In this document: piece after piece, positions 50,931 to 51,850 of the stretch | How positions within the stretch are numbered: position 1 is the first letter of the stretch | Layout: each line of letters starts with the position of its first letter | Assembly (NCBI GenBank): GCA_018398765.1 | Contig: JAHBMJ010000147.1 | Span: 1 to 51,850 of the forward strand | DNA: 51,850 nt | Reading direction: 5' to 3' | DNA from: Chromera velia | Lineage: Eukaryota > Sar > Chromeraceae | Program-made: the position numbers and the translations under genes | Notes under the pieces: generated by a model | Told to the model about the DNA's origin: nothing | The model's database searches: none | What the model saw: the letters and a program-made list of their open reading frames with translations, nothing else

Positions 50931-51850
50931 TCTTTTTTTATATGCCACACCCAACATTGAGTTTAAATTCAAAGTTGCATGGACTATTTACTAAGTCTTT
51001 ATCAGTGGATTTTATATTAAACTTATGTAGTAACTACTAGTATTTACCCCCTTATTATTATTAACTCCTTGAGCTGAGGCTGCTGAAGTTCGGAATAGTC
51101 TTAAACTTTGTTGTAGAAGTTCGGAGTGTGCTTTGAGATAAGGGATCTAGTAAGGGGTGCAGAACTTCAGAGGCTACTGCGGCCAAAGGCCGCAGAATGT
51201 TAACGCGACGAAGTCACCGCGGCGTGACAACTACAAGCAGAAAGTATAAACATTCAGTAGTGTTCAGCAAAATCGCATGCAAATTGATGATCCTGCAAGC
51301 TCTTGCAACAATTACAGCAAAACTTAGAAAATATAAGTATTCAGCTGTGTTTAGTAATCCACCATCATGATGAATTGCATTCTTGGTGATAAAACGTTGA
51401 ATACCTTTCTAAACCTATGTTCGGCATTGGGGTGGGAGGCCAATCCTCCAGACATTCATCCTAATCCTAATCCTAATAAAAATTTTATTTGAAAACCTAT
51501 TAAAGCCTATCTTTGTTGGTCATCATTATTTATCGTTATTCATCGTTTTTTCAAACCGCTCACTTAAAAAGACTAAAAGAGTTAATTCGATTTTTATTTA
51601 AGTGACTATAATTACTCTATGTGTGTAATGAGCTAGTTAATGAATGTGTGTGTTAATTAAAGTAAAACAAATATGATCGAAGCTGGGACCGGCACATACA
51701 CAATTTTTTGGGTGAGAGAAATTCTTGGAGAAATCTAAATTCGGAGTAAATCATATATATGAATTCAACATCTTAATTATATCTAAAGTAATCTAATTGG
51801 CAGTAGAGTTGTTAAATACCGCATACCGGTTATAACCAGCCGTTTTTGTA
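50931..51850. other. AT-rich right end
   Basis: No gene. It contains a short perfect hairpin CTGCGGCC/AAA/GGCCGCAG near 51177 and three CCTAAT units near 51460. Neither resembles a known functional element. Confidence 0.6.

Noticed and set aside
51440..51475. CCTAAT repeats near the right end as a telomere
   Set aside because: Only three units, and the sequence continues as ordinary AT-rich DNA to the window end.

Overview
This window is nuclear DNA from a eukaryote with many spliceosomal introns. The exons are GC-rich and the introns are packed with simple repeats: (CT)n, (CA)n, (CAGA)n and tetranucleotides related to TGAC. I infer a protist, most like a chromerid alga such as Chromera velia, from the intron density, the CTGCAG-type 3' splice sites, the microsatellite load and the degenerate chromovirus. 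That name is inference; nothing in the sequence proves the species. The window starts in a 23-base poly-C run, so the left edge is probably a contig end. An assembly gap of 29 N lies at 24322-24350.

Region 1 (268-29725, minus strand) is one giant split gene. I could follow 33 exons. Almost all of them join with matching codon phase, and their translations run collinear with the N-terminal HEAT-repeat half of TRRAP/Tra1, the pseudokinase scaffold of the SAGA and NuA4/TIP60 histone acetyltransferase complexes. About 15.8 kb of coding sequence (roughly 5,260 codons) lies in the window. That is already longer than whole human TRRAP (3,859 aa) or yeast Tra1 (3,744 aa), yet the FAT, PI3K-like and FATC parts have not been reached. 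The excess is low-complexity Ser/Ala/Gly/acidic inserts between conserved helices. Many splice sites sit inside tetranucleotide repeats, and three exon-intron junctions are locally duplicated.

Region 2 (29726-39750) is intergenic. It holds a degenerate satellite built on a GAACAGAAGCCGCTTGGGC motif. A 6,256-bp Ty3/gypsy chromovirus (31550-37805) cuts the satellite and has two 277-bp LTRs and a 5-bp target duplication, GGGTG. The element is dead: gag, protease, reverse transcriptase and integrase are all damaged, and part of the integrase appears to lie downstream of the chromodomain. An AT-rich spacer follows.

Region 3 (39788-47786, plus strand) starts with Pro/Gly-rich ORFs. Next comes an array of about 15 short candidate exons, several of them tandem duplicates and most in phase 1 at both ends. 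It ends in a clear two-exon gene joining a PD-(D/E)XK nuclease-like domain to a divergent protein kinase, an architecture known among Crinkler/RHS-type effectors. A recurrent intronic motif links the array and this gene.

Region 4 (47787-51850) is AT-rich and has no gene I can support. It contains a possible inverted-repeat element near 50.4-50.9 kb.
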